From NCBI GenBank assembly GCA_024103425.1, contig JAGFIS010000029.1, forward strand, positions 186,001 to 250,000: DNA of 64,000 nucleotides, in the 5' to 3' direction. Under the pieces are notes generated by a model that was not told where the DNA came from, searched no databases, and worked only from the letters and a program-made list of their open reading frames with translations. Positions 17,481 through 25,174 of the stretch are shown one piece after another; the stretch's first letter is position 1, and each line of letters begins with the position of its first letter. A program made the position numbers and the translations under genes. This DNA comes from Chitinophagaceae bacterium (GTDB lineage Bacteria > Bacteroidota > Bacteroidia > Chitinophagales > Chitinophagaceae).

Positions 17481-18500
17481 ATGGATTCTCAAGAGCTGGT
17501 AACTTTATCCTACAAAAAAATAAGGAAACGATTAGTCCTGATTACCATTCTGGCACTTGCCGTTGGTATCTTATTGGGCGTATTAGCTTATCTCTCCGGG
17601 ACAAAATATACTTCTAATACGATTATTATACCACTGACGAGTAACAGCAGTAGTTCTTCAACCTCATCATCTATAATAAGTGTGTTAACCGGCAGTTCCA
17701 ATCTGGATAAATCTTTTACGGAAGAAAACTCGGTTAATATCGCTGAGCTAGCTCAAAGTCGTACCATCCGCGAAGAGGTGGCAGCGACTAAAATTCCCTC
17801 AATGGGTGATAAAACAATAGCCCGATTACTGTTGGATGATTATAAGAAAAACAAATTCTTCTTTCAGAAAGATATAGATCCTTCCATCAGTGATTCGGCT
17901 TTGAATTACTGGGCAGCGGAATATCAACTGAAACCTAACCTCTCTGCTATCATTACCAAGACCAATAGTTTTCAAATCAATTATACCGGTAAGTCTGTCG
18001 ACCTGGTAAAAGCAATCAGCTATGCTTTCATTGATAAAATATCAGCCTACTATATTTCTCTTAAAAGAGAAAAGGCTAAACAGGATTTTGAATTTGCGAC
18101 AAGTAAAGTCGATTCTCTGAGAACCGTACTACACACGAAAGACAAAAACCTTATCGGTATGGATAACAAAACTCTATTCACCAACACAGACAGGATGGAG
18201 TACAGAGTACCTGTTGAGAATGTTATTCAGGATAAACAGATGATAAGAGCTCAGTACTCGGAAGCTGTAAGCACACAACAAAGTGCTGCTTACAAACTGC
18301 AGAGATCAACACCCGTTATCAAAGTGCTTGACAAACCTGATCCTCCATATGAAACCTCAAGCAGGTCTCCTATTATTTTCGGGCTGCTTGGACTTGTAGG
18401 AGGTTTTTTATTTCTTTCCTTCATGTTTTCACTTCCGATTCTGTTTAAATTTACCAAGTCTGAAGTCAGAAAACTTATTTATGGCAGTAATCCTGTCTGA
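17481..18500 (+). CDS. Wzz-type chain-length determinant / polysaccharide co-polymerase
   Basis: A 339-residue inner-membrane protein. The N-terminal helix (LVLITILALAVGILLGVLAYLSG, about 15-40) and C-terminal helix (IIFGLLGLVGGFLFLSFMFSLPILF) flank a periplasmic helical region, the Wzz topology. A serine-rich stretch lies near residues 55-70. There is no tyrosine-kinase domain, so a separate kinase, or none, would be used. I chose the ATG at 17481, which follows the export gene's stop by 4 bases, over a start 36 bases upstream inside that gene. Confidence 0.88.
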   Translation: MDSQELVTLSYKKIRKRLVLITILALAVGILLGVLAYLSGTKYTSNTIIIPLTSNSSSSSTSSSIISVLTGSSNLDKSFTEENSVNIAELAQSRTIREEVAATKIPSMGDKTIARLLLDDYKKNKFFFQKDIDPSISDSALNYWAAEYQLKPNLSAIITKTNSFQINYTGKSVDLVKAISYAFIDKISAYYISLKREKAKQDFEFATSKVDSLRTVLHTKDKNLIGMDNKTLFTNTDRMEYRVPVENVIQDKQMIRAQYSEAVSTQQSAAYKLQRSTPVIKVLDKPDPPYETSSRSPIIFGLLGLVGGFLFLSFMFSLPILFKFTKSEVRKLIYGSNPV

Positions 18501-18574
18501 ATTGCTTAATCCACAGAGCAGACTTATTCTATTGCCGGATAGCAAACTATGCGTGTTCTGTCAATTCTGTTGAC

Positions 18575-18582
18575 TAATTTTG
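18575..18582 (+). promoter_or_regulatory. -7 box for recR, 4 bases before the start codon
   Basis: TAATTTTG is an exact TAnnTTTG match. The ATG is at 18587, so the transcript is predicted to be leaderless or nearly so. Confidence 0.5.
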
Positions 18583-18586
18583 CAAA

Positions 18587-19207
18587 ATGAATTTTTCATC
18601 GTCCTTATTGGAAAACGCCGTTAATGAGTTTGCAAAACTACCGGGTATTGGTAAGAAGACTGCCCTCCGCCTGGCACTCTATCTTCTGAAAAAAGATACT
18701 GCTGAAGTAGATGCTTTTGCTGAGGCTATCAAAAAGATGAAGCATGAGGTAAGCCTTTGTCCACGATGTGGTAATCTCTCAGATAATGAACTCTGCACCA
18801 TTTGTAAAGATCCTGCTCGTAAAAAAAGAGTGATTTGTGTGGTAGAAAATATCCGCGATGTAATCGCCATCGAAAGCACGCATCAATTCAGCGGCTTGTA
18901 TCATGTTCTTGGAGGTATTATCTCTCCTCTGGACGGCGTAGGTCCCGATCAGCTTAATATAGATTCACTAATCGCAAGGGTAAATGAAGAAGAAATTGAA
19001 GAACTAATCTTTGCTCTGAGTCCGAATATTCAGGGAGATACCACTATATATTACATCAGTAAGAAACTCGCTGACAGCCCGGTAAAAATCACCACAATCG
19101 CCAGGGGAATTGCTTTCGGCGGGGAGTTGGAATATGCAGACGAACTGACGTTAGCCCGCAGTATCGCCAACAGGTTACCAATTGACAGTTATGTAAGCGG
19201 GATGTAG
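18587..19207 (+). CDS. recR: Recombination mediator RecR
   Basis: 206 residues, the normal length. A helix-hairpin-helix (LPGIGKKTALRLALYLL, about 19-35) is followed by a four-cysteine zinc finger (CPRCGN and CTIC, about 57-72) and a Toprim domain (VVENIRDVIAIEST, GVGPDQLN). With RecF/RecO it loads RecA on gapped DNA. The window has no adjacent dnaX, its common neighbour elsewhere. Confidence 0.97.
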   Translation: MNFSSSLLENAVNEFAKLPGIGKKTALRLALYLLKKDTAEVDAFAEAIKKMKHEVSLCPRCGNLSDNELCTICKDPARKKRVICVVENIRDVIAIESTHQFSGLYHVLGGIISPLDGVGPDQLNIDSLIARVNEEEIEELIFALSPNIQGDTTIYYISKKLADSPVKITTIARGIAFGGELEYADELTLARSIANRLPIDSYVSGM

Positions 19208-19222
19208 GTTATACGTTTATTA

Positions 19223-20227
19223 TTACAGGTTATATTTCTTTTTTAGTACCTCACAGGTATATGAAATACTTTCCTTTATCGGTATAAAGTTGAAACCGGG
19301 CAATGCTTTGAGAATTTTAGAGTTTTCATAATAAACTTTACTGAGCGATGATGCTGCCGTCTCGCGCGTTACCAAAGGTTTTTTACCGGTCAGAAAACCT
19401 TTGAGCTTTTCTAACCTCCAGACAACTGATGCCAGAAACGGGGTGACCCTGCGATGTGGAGGTTTTTTACCGAAACAGTTGGCGATCTCTGTAAACACTT
19501 CCCTAAAGCTCAAACATTCGCTGTTCAAAATGAATCGTTCTGCTGTGATATCTGAATCCATCAACCGGAGCATCACTTCTACGACATCACGCACATCTAC
19601 AAAGCCACCGACTCCTTCTGAGTACCACGCAAATTCATTATAGGCTGATTTGAAAATTGCGAGCGATCCCGTGCTCCAGTCATCCCCTCCAAAAATGATA
19701 GAAGGATTAACAATAACAGCATTCAGCCCTTCTCCAACCCCTCTCCATACTTCCATCTCCGACAGGTATTTCGACTTGCTATAATTACTCTTGTTGGTTT
19801 CTTCTGACCATTGTAATGCTTCATTCACCAAACCACCCTGCGGATTCCGGCCAACTGCAGCCACCGAGCTTACATGAACCAGTTTCTTAATTCCTTTATC
19901 AATACAGGTGTTCACTACATTCGCCGTTCCTTCCACATTAACCTTCATCATTCGATATTTATCGGAAGGGTGATACGAAACAATCGCCGCAGTATGAAAA
20001 ACGTGTGTAATGTTCTCAAAGGCTTCGTCTAATAAAACAACATCCAAAACATCACCTTGAACAATTTCAAGATTAGGATGAGAAGCTCCAATCTCAGTAT
20101 TGTGAACCAGCGCCCTTACCTGATAACCTGAATCTAACAGCTGCCGGACTAACTCCTTGCCTACAAGCCCTGAAGCTCCCGTAACAAAAATTTTATCTGT
20201 TTCTTTATTCAACTCAGTAAAAATCAA
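19223..20227 (-). CDS. NAD(P)-dependent epimerase/dehydratase (extended SDR)
   Basis: 334 residues with the Rossmann motif TGASGLVG (about 16-23), VHVSSVAAVG near 121, and the YxxxK catalytic pair in NYSKSKYLSE (about 150). It resembles dihydroflavonol reductase/3-beta-hydroxysteroid dehydrogenase-like SDRs; the substrate is unknown. Translation apparently starts at a TTG at 20227 that overlaps the upstream stop as TTGA, the same geometry as an ATGA coupling; no ATG occurs before the Rossmann motif. It ends the pheS-hydroxyacyl dehydrogenase-SDR operon. Confidence 0.88.
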   Translation of the reverse strand: MIFTELNKETDKIFVTGASGLVGKELVRQLLDSGYQVRALVHNTEIGASHPNLEIVQGDVLDVVLLDEAFENITHVFHTAAIVSYHPSDKYRMMKVNVEGTANVVNTCIDKGIKKLVHVSSVAAVGRNPQGGLVNEALQWSEETNKSNYSKSKYLSEMEVWRGVGEGLNAVIVNPSIIFGGDDWSTGSLAIFKSAYNEFAWYSEGVGGFVDVRDVVEVMLRLMDSDITAERFILNSECLSFREVFTEIANCFGKKPPHRRVTPFLASVVWRLEKLKGFLTGKKPLVTRETAASSLSKVYYENSKILKALPGFNFIPIKESISYTCEVLKKKYNL

Positions 20228-21066
20228 TAGGTATAAAAGCCGGCTCCTGTCTTCCGGCCCAACTTATTTTCGGCTACCTTCTGCTGTTGTAATATCGAGG
20301 GTTTCAACCGTTCAGGCCTTCCCAATGCTTCATATACACTCTCAGAAGTTTTCAAATTGATATCTATCCCGATCATATCCATCAGTCTGAAAGGGCCCAT
20401 CTTAAATCCCGTAGCTTCCAGGATTTTATCAATCTCTTCAAACCCTGCTACTCCGGATTCTGCCAGTTTTAACGACTGCAGATAATAAGGTCTGGCTACG
20501 CGATTGACAATGAATCCCGGTGAGTCTTTACAAACAACTCCCTGCTTTTCAATGCTACCGCAAATCTCCAGCAACTCTTCAACAATCTGATTTTTTGTCT
20601 GCTCTCCTCTTACAATCTCTACCAGCGGCATAATGTAGGGCGGATTGAAAAAGTGCATCCCCGCAACCCTTCCGGGAAAATCAATTTGCTTTTGCACCTC
20701 AGTTACCGAAAGCGAGGAAGTATTAGATGCAAAAATGACTTCTTCATTATTAATCAATGACAGTTGCCTGAAGAGTGCAACTTTAGCCGGCAGGTCTTCG
20801 ATGATGGCTTCAATCACCAAAAAAGCAGAGCAGTCTTCAATCTTTGTAGTATAGCGAATGCGCTGAGCGATCTGAGCTTTTTCTTCAGACGATATCTTGC
20901 TCTTCTTTAGCAGATAATTCAGATTCTTTTCAACTGTTTCTTTTGCCTTATTGATAGCATTTTCATTCAGGTCGAACAGGACTACAGAAAACCCGTTTTG
21001 TGCAAAAACCTGCGCAATACCGCTTCCCATTGTCCCCGCCCCGCAAACAGCTACCTGAATATCCAT
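20224..21066 (-). CDS. 3-hydroxybutyryl-CoA / 3-hydroxyacyl-CoA dehydrogenase
   Basis: A 280-residue NAD enzyme. The N-terminal GAGTMGSGIAQVFAQNGFSVVLFD (about 9-32) is the Rossmann motif; GMHFFNPPYIMPLVEIVRG contains the catalytic His region (about 136-154); and KDSPGFIVNRV precedes the helical dimerisation domain that ends in GRKTGAGFYTY. It acts in fatty-acid or butyrate metabolism. It follows pheS after 8 bases, so it is probably co-transcribed with an unrelated housekeeping gene. Confidence 0.94.
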   Translation of the reverse strand: MDIQVAVCGAGTMGSGIAQVFAQNGFSVVLFDLNENAINKAKETVEKNLNYLLKKSKISSEEKAQIAQRIRYTTKIEDCSAFLVIEAIIEDLPAKVALFRQLSLINNEEVIFASNTSSLSVTEVQKQIDFPGRVAGMHFFNPPYIMPLVEIVRGEQTKNQIVEELLEICGSIEKQGVVCKDSPGFIVNRVARPYYLQSLKLAESGVAGFEEIDKILEATGFKMGPFRLMDMIGIDINLKTSESVYEALGRPERLKPSILQQQKVAENKLGRKTGAGFYTY

Positions 21067-21074
21067 AGAAAAGA

Positions 21075-22106
21075 TTAAATCGCATTACGGAACTGTGCCA
21101 GAAACCGTACATCATTCTCACTGAACAGTCTCAAATCGTTGATCTGATATTTCAACATAGTGATCCTCTCGATTCCCATTCCGAAAGCGAAGCCTGTATA
21201 TTTTTTAGAATCTATTCCGCAATTATCGAGCACATTAGGATGTACCATACCGCAACCCAAAATCTCTACCCAGCCAGTATGTTTACAAACGTTACACCCC
21301 TTACCTCCACAAATCAGACAACTGATATCCATCTCTGCACTCGGCTCTGTAAAAGGGAAGTAAGACGGACGGAAACGAATACCGATATCCTGGCCAAACA
21401 TCTCTCTTACAAAAAAGTAGAGCGTTTGTTTCAGGTCGGCAAAACTCACATCTTCTTCGATATATAATCCCTCCACCTGATGGAAGAAACAGTGTGCTCG
21501 TGCACTAATCGTCTCATTTCTGAATACTCGTCCCGGACATACAATTCTAATGGGCATGTATCCCTTTTCCATCTCGCGTACCTGCACACTACTGGTATGC
21601 GTACGGAGCATCCACGCGGGATTCTGGCTTACATAGAATGTATCCTGCATATCGCGCGCAGGGTGATTCTCGGGCAAATTCAAAGCGGTAAAGTTGTGCC
21701 AGTCATCCTCCACTTCAGGGCCTTCTGCCACTGTAAAACCAATCCTCTGGAAAATAGACACAATCCTGTTTCTTACAATACTAATTGGGTGCCTGGTGCC
21801 CACCGGCAAGTCTTGTCCCGGCAAGGTGATATCTACCGAAGGTCCGCTCTCTGTCACGGTATCTGCAACAGCCGATTTAAGCGCTGCATATTTTTCTTCG
21901 GCATATTTCTTCAGCGCGTTGAGTGCAAGCCCGGCTTCCTTTCTTTTTTCGGGCAGAATGTTTTTCATATCCCCCATCAGATTCTTCACTAATCCTGAAG
22001 ATCCGATAAAGCGGATTCTGAAACTCTCGGCAATATCTTTGTCAGACGACCAAAAATCGTCAATCTCTGATCTGATCTTCGAAATCTTTTCTAATAATTC
22101 ATCCAT
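21075..22106 (-). CDS. pheS: Phenylalanyl-tRNA synthetase alpha subunit
   Basis: 343 residues from the ATG at 22106 (MDELLEKISKIRSEID), the usual length. It has the coiled-coil tRNA-binding N-terminus, then the class II core with motif 2 (FRNETISARAHCFFHQVEGLYIEE, about 205-230) and motif 3 (GFAFGMGIERITMLKY near the end). A C4 cluster (CLICGGKGCNVC) sits in the catalytic domain insertion. A TTG 42 bases upstream is in frame but disfavoured because a TACCTTCG -7-like box lies between it and the ATG. Confidence 0.97.
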   Translation of the reverse strand: MDELLEKISKIRSEIDDFWSSDKDIAESFRIRFIGSSGLVKNLMGDMKNILPEKRKEAGLALNALKKYAEEKYAALKSAVADTVTESGPSVDITLPGQDLPVGTRHPISIVRNRIVSIFQRIGFTVAEGPEVEDDWHNFTALNLPENHPARDMQDTFYVSQNPAWMLRTHTSSVQVREMEKGYMPIRIVCPGRVFRNETISARAHCFFHQVEGLYIEEDVSFADLKQTLYFFVREMFGQDIGIRFRPSYFPFTEPSAEMDISCLICGGKGCNVCKHTGWVEILGCGMVHPNVLDNCGIDSKKYTGFAFGMGIERITMLKYQINDLRLFSENDVRFLAQFRNAI

Positions 22107-22113
22107 AGAACCG

Positions 22114-22121
22114 CGAAGGTA
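22114..22121 (-). promoter_or_regulatory. -7-like box for the pheS operon
   Basis: The minus strand reads TACCTTCG, one mismatch from TAnnTTTG, 7 bases before the pheS ATG. Confidence 0.35.
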
Positions 22122-22217
22122 GGCACAAACATTTATTTTTTTCAGCACATAAAATTATTAATTTGTGCCCTCATCAACGTAATCCTGTACTGCCCTTAAT
22201 GAAAAGAAAAACCGCTT

Positions 22218-23345
22218 ATGAATGACTTAGCTCAATTTCTTGACCCTGTGAGCGCTGATACTATTGGAGGCGATATTGCATACAGCGACAAACAAATTGG
22301 ACGGGTAGCAGATATCTATAAAGAAAGTTTCCCCGAAGTGGCCGATGCCGATATTATTCTGGTGGGTACCGATGAAGCCCGCGGGGCGGGATATATCTCC
22401 GACCATCATCCGGCAGACGCAGTCAGAGAACAATTGTACAGGATGTACCTGTGGCATCCCGATATCAGGATTGCAGACATAGGAAATATTAAAATCGGCA
22501 ACGGGCTCAACGACAGCTACTCCTGCCTGAAAACCGTTCTGAAGGATTTTCGAAACACGGGTAAGTCTGTTATTATTATCGGCGGATCACATGATAATAC
22601 GCTTGCACAATATTCAGCATACGCCGAAGAAGGAAAATTTGCTGAAGCTACTGTTATAGACTCACATATCGATCTTCAGAGCGAGACTTTACTCAAGAGC
22701 GAAAGTTTCCTGATGGAGATGCTCACTTCAGAACCCAATTTCATAAAACACTATAACCATATAGGGTTTCAGAGTTACTTCGTCCATCCCTACATGTTAG
22801 AAACAATGGATAAGCTCCGCTTTGATGTATTCAGAGTAGGAACTGCAAAGGAGATACTGGACGAGATGGAGCCTATTATGAGGGGGTCTGACTTCTTCAG
22901 CTTCGACATTGGTGCTATTCAATACGGTGATATCCCCGGTAGTGGAGTGAGTCCGAACGGCTTTACAGGGGAAGAGGCTTGCAGCCTTGCACGCTTTGCA
23001 GGGCTCGCACAGAATGCAGATTCATTTGGTATATACGGTTACAGGCCCGAACGCGATATCAATAACATCACCGCTACACAAATCTCACAGATGATCTGGT
23101 ACTTTATCGATGGAAAGAATAAGAGCAGATCGGAATCCTCTTTCAGCGATACATTTGCCTTTAATGAATACCACACCTCATTCGCCGATGGCGACGCTAT
23201 CTTTCTCCAGAGCAAAAAAACAGGCAGGTGGTGGATCAAAATGCCGGGAAAGAAATATATCGCTTGCAGCTATTCTGATTATCTGAGTGCAAGCAATAAT
23301 GAAATCCCTGAGAGATGGTTAAGAGTTCAGGAAAGAGAAGGTTGA
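22218..23345 (+). CDS. Ureohydrolase-fold protein, formimidoylglutamase-like
   Basis: A 375-residue member of the arginase/agmatinase/formimidoylglutamase superfamily. The motif GGSHD (about 134-138) and DSHIDL (about 160-165) supply metal ligands as usual. In the third motif the typical SxDxDxxDP reads SFDIGAIQYGD (about 235), so the second Asp of the pair is a Gly. The protein may use a different metal arrangement or may not be a hydrolase. It is read divergently from pheS, and no hut genes are nearby, so the histidine-degradation role is uncertain. Confidence 0.8.
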   Translation: MNDLAQFLDPVSADTIGGDIAYSDKQIGRVADIYKESFPEVADADIILVGTDEARGAGYISDHHPADAVREQLYRMYLWHPDIRIADIGNIKIGNGLNDSYSCLKTVLKDFRNTGKSVIIIGGSHDNTLAQYSAYAEEGKFAEATVIDSHIDLQSETLLKSESFLMEMLTSEPNFIKHYNHIGFQSYFVHPYMLETMDKLRFDVFRVGTAKEILDEMEPIMRGSDFFSFDIGAIQYGDIPGSGVSPNGFTGEEACSLARFAGLAQNADSFGIYGYRPERDINNITATQISQMIWYFIDGKNKSRSESSFSDTFAFNEYHTSFADGDAIFLQSKKTGRWWIKMPGKKYIACSYSDYLSASNNEIPERWLRVQEREG

Positions 23346-23359
23346 CGTAACTACCTGCC

Positions 23360-23986
23360 TCACCGCTTCTTCATTCTGTTATACAGACTCGGAAGTTGCC
23401 AGTCGTAGCGCATGGCCAGTATCCTTACCAGGAAAACAACCACTATTGAGATAGACTCATACAACTCCTGATTCACTCCCAGTAATCTTAGCACAAAAAA
23501 CACGGTACCACCCACAATACATGCTGAGGCATAAATCTCTTTATGGAAGATCACGGGGATGTTGTTCAGAAGAATATCCCTGATCACACCACCAAAACAA
23601 CCGGTGATGGTACCCAATGCCACACAAACAAACGGATGCAAATCAAAGACCAACCCCTTTTCAATACCAACGATTGTAAACAACCCCAACCCGAGAGAGT
23701 CGAATACTAAAAGCGTTTTTCTGAAGTTCCTGATACTGTGCCTGAAAAGAATGACTATGGCAGTAGTAGCCAGAATGATGGCCGTGTAATGAATACCGCG
23801 AATCCATGCCACCGGCAAATCGCCGATCAACATATCTCTGATGGTACCACCGCCAATAGCCGTTACAAAAGCGATGATGACAACTCCAAACAAATCCAGC
23901 CGCTTATCGAGTGCAGCATACACTCCCGACACTGCAAACGCAATCGTACCCAAGACATCAATAACTTCTGTATAAGCTGAAAGCAT
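23360..23986 (-). CDS. UPF0126/TRIC-like small membrane protein
   Basis: A 208-residue protein with about seven hydrophobic helices in two homologous halves. Each half has a GGxxRDxLxxxxP motif (GGGTIRDMLIGDLP near 46 and FGGVIRDILLNNIP near 130), the signature of UPF0126 proteins. Some relatives are trimeric intracellular cation channel-like, and others have been annotated as glycine transporters. It is convergent with the ureohydrolase gene with a 14-base gap. Confidence 0.88.
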   Translation of the reverse strand: MLSAYTEVIDVLGTIAFAVSGVYAALDKRLDLFGVVIIAFVTAIGGGTIRDMLIGDLPVAWIRGIHYTAIILATTAIVILFRHSIRNFRKTLLVFDSLGLGLFTIVGIEKGLVFDLHPFVCVALGTITGCFGGVIRDILLNNIPVIFHKEIYASACIVGGTVFFVLRLLGVNQELYESISIVVVFLVRILAMRYDWQLPSLYNRMKKR

Positions 23987-24055
23987 AATTCAATTTAAAA
24001 ATCCGTCCGGTTAATACCGCCTACCTCCCCGTACCGGAATTCTTCTAACTTTGCC

Positions 24056-24063
24056 GCTGCAAA
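24056..24063 (+). promoter_or_regulatory. -7 box candidate upstream of the rhodanese gene
   Basis: TAACTTTG matches TAnnTTTG and lies 58 bases before the ATG at 24122. Confidence 0.3.
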
Positions 24064-24121
24064 TGTATAACGGAAGTACATTCTTCCACAATCGAGTATA
24101 AAAACAGTAAAAGAATCTGAC

Positions 24122-24367
24122 ATGAATAATAAAAAAGAGCCCCTGATTATCGATGTTCGCGATGCAAAAGAATTTGAAAAAGGACATGCCAAAGGAAGTA
24201 TCAACATCCCCATAGCACAACTCGAAGACAGAATTGAAGAGATCAGAAAACAAGGAAGGTCCATCATCACCGTTTGCGGTGGCGGCACAAGAAATGGGCG
24301 TGCCTGCACCCTGCTGCAACAACATAATATTGACACCACTGCAGGTGGAAGCTGGAAAAAATACTAA
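24122..24367 (+). CDS. Single-domain rhodanese-like sulfurtransferase
   Basis: 81 residues, shorter than a full rhodanese domain (about 100). It has the IIDVRDAKEFEKGHAKGSINIP segment and the active-site loop CGGGTR (about residues 52-57), matching CxxxxR with the persulfide-forming Cys. It moves sulfane sulfur; the partner is unknown. The start at 24122 is the only suitable ATG. The next gene begins 32 bases downstream. Confidence 0.85.
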   Translation: MNNKKEPLIIDVRDAKEFEKGHAKGSINIPIAQLEDRIEEIRKQGRSIITVCGGGTRNGRACTLLQQHNIDTTAGGSWKKY

Positions 24368-24399
24368 TTTATACTTTTCGTAAGGCACTAAACTAAATA

Positions 24400-25053
24400 A
24401 TGACGCGACCAAGAGTAAAGATCTGCTGCATCAGCAGTATTGGTGAAGCCCGGATGGCTATCGATTACGGAGCATCTGCACTGGGCTTGGTCGGTCATAT
24501 GCCCAGCGGTCCGGGTGTCATTAGCGATGACCTTATACACGAAATTGCACAAAGCGTCCCTCCGCCCATTTCCACTTTTTTGCTGACAAGCGAAATCAGG
24601 GCGAAAAATATTATTGACCATTACCGGCGCGTAAATACTTCAACCATCCAGATTGTAGATGCTTTGGAAAACCGGGACTACAGTTTACTGCGCAGCGAGC
24701 TGCCGGGCGTAAAACTGGTACAGGTCGTTCACGTTGTTAATGAAAATTCTATTAAGGAAGCGATAGAAATCTCTGACTTTGTAGATGCTATATTATTAGA
24801 CAGCGGTAATCCCAATCTGGCAGTTAAAGAGTTGGGAGGAACCGGCCGCACCCATAATTGGGAGCTGAGCAGGGAAATAAGAGAATCAATTTCAATTCCT
24901 CTGTTTCTTGCAGGAGGATTGAATAAAGACAACGTACGTCGTGCTATTGAAACCGTAAAACCCTTCGGAATTGACCTTTGCGGCGGTGTCCGTACAAACG
25001 GAAAATTGGATCCGGTGAAACTCAGGGCATTTTTTGATGCTGTGAACGGTTAA
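24400..25053 (+). CDS. Phosphoribosylanthranilate isomerase-like protein (TrpF family)
   Basis: A 217-residue (beta/alpha)8 barrel of the TrpF family. The N-terminal VKICCIS keeps the catalytic Cys of the usual VKICGI motif, with Gly replaced by Cys. The catalytic Asp is in ILLDSG (about 127), GGTGRTHNW corresponds to GGTGxxFDW, and LAGGLNKDNV with GIDLCGGV form the phosphate site. No other trp gene is adjacent and several signature positions deviate, so this may be a paralog with another substrate rather than the tryptophan enzyme. Confidence 0.75.
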   Translation: MTRPRVKICCISSIGEARMAIDYGASALGLVGHMPSGPGVISDDLIHEIAQSVPPPISTFLLTSEIRAKNIIDHYRRVNTSTIQIVDALENRDYSLLRSELPGVKLVQVVHVVNENSIKEAIEISDFVDAILLDSGNPNLAVKELGGTGRTHNWELSREIRESISIPLFLAGGLNKDNVRRAIETVKPFGIDLCGGVRTNGKLDPVKLRAFFDAVNG

Positions 25054-25141
25054 AATATTCAGGCATTACCCATAATTGCAAGCTGCCGTCTCTACTGCAA
25101 TTCCTCCCTGCGCTAACGACTTTCTAAAATTTCACACTCAT

Positions 25142-25172
25142 TTTGAGGGAGGGGCTTTTCCGTCGTAAATTG
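25142..25172 (+). promoter_or_regulatory. Promoter candidate for uvrB
   Basis: TTTG (25142-25145), a 20-base spacer and TAAATTG (25166-25172) resemble the TTTG/TAnnTTTG pair. The start codons at 25175 and 25181 lie just after it. Confidence 0.35.
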
Positions 25173-25174
25173 CA

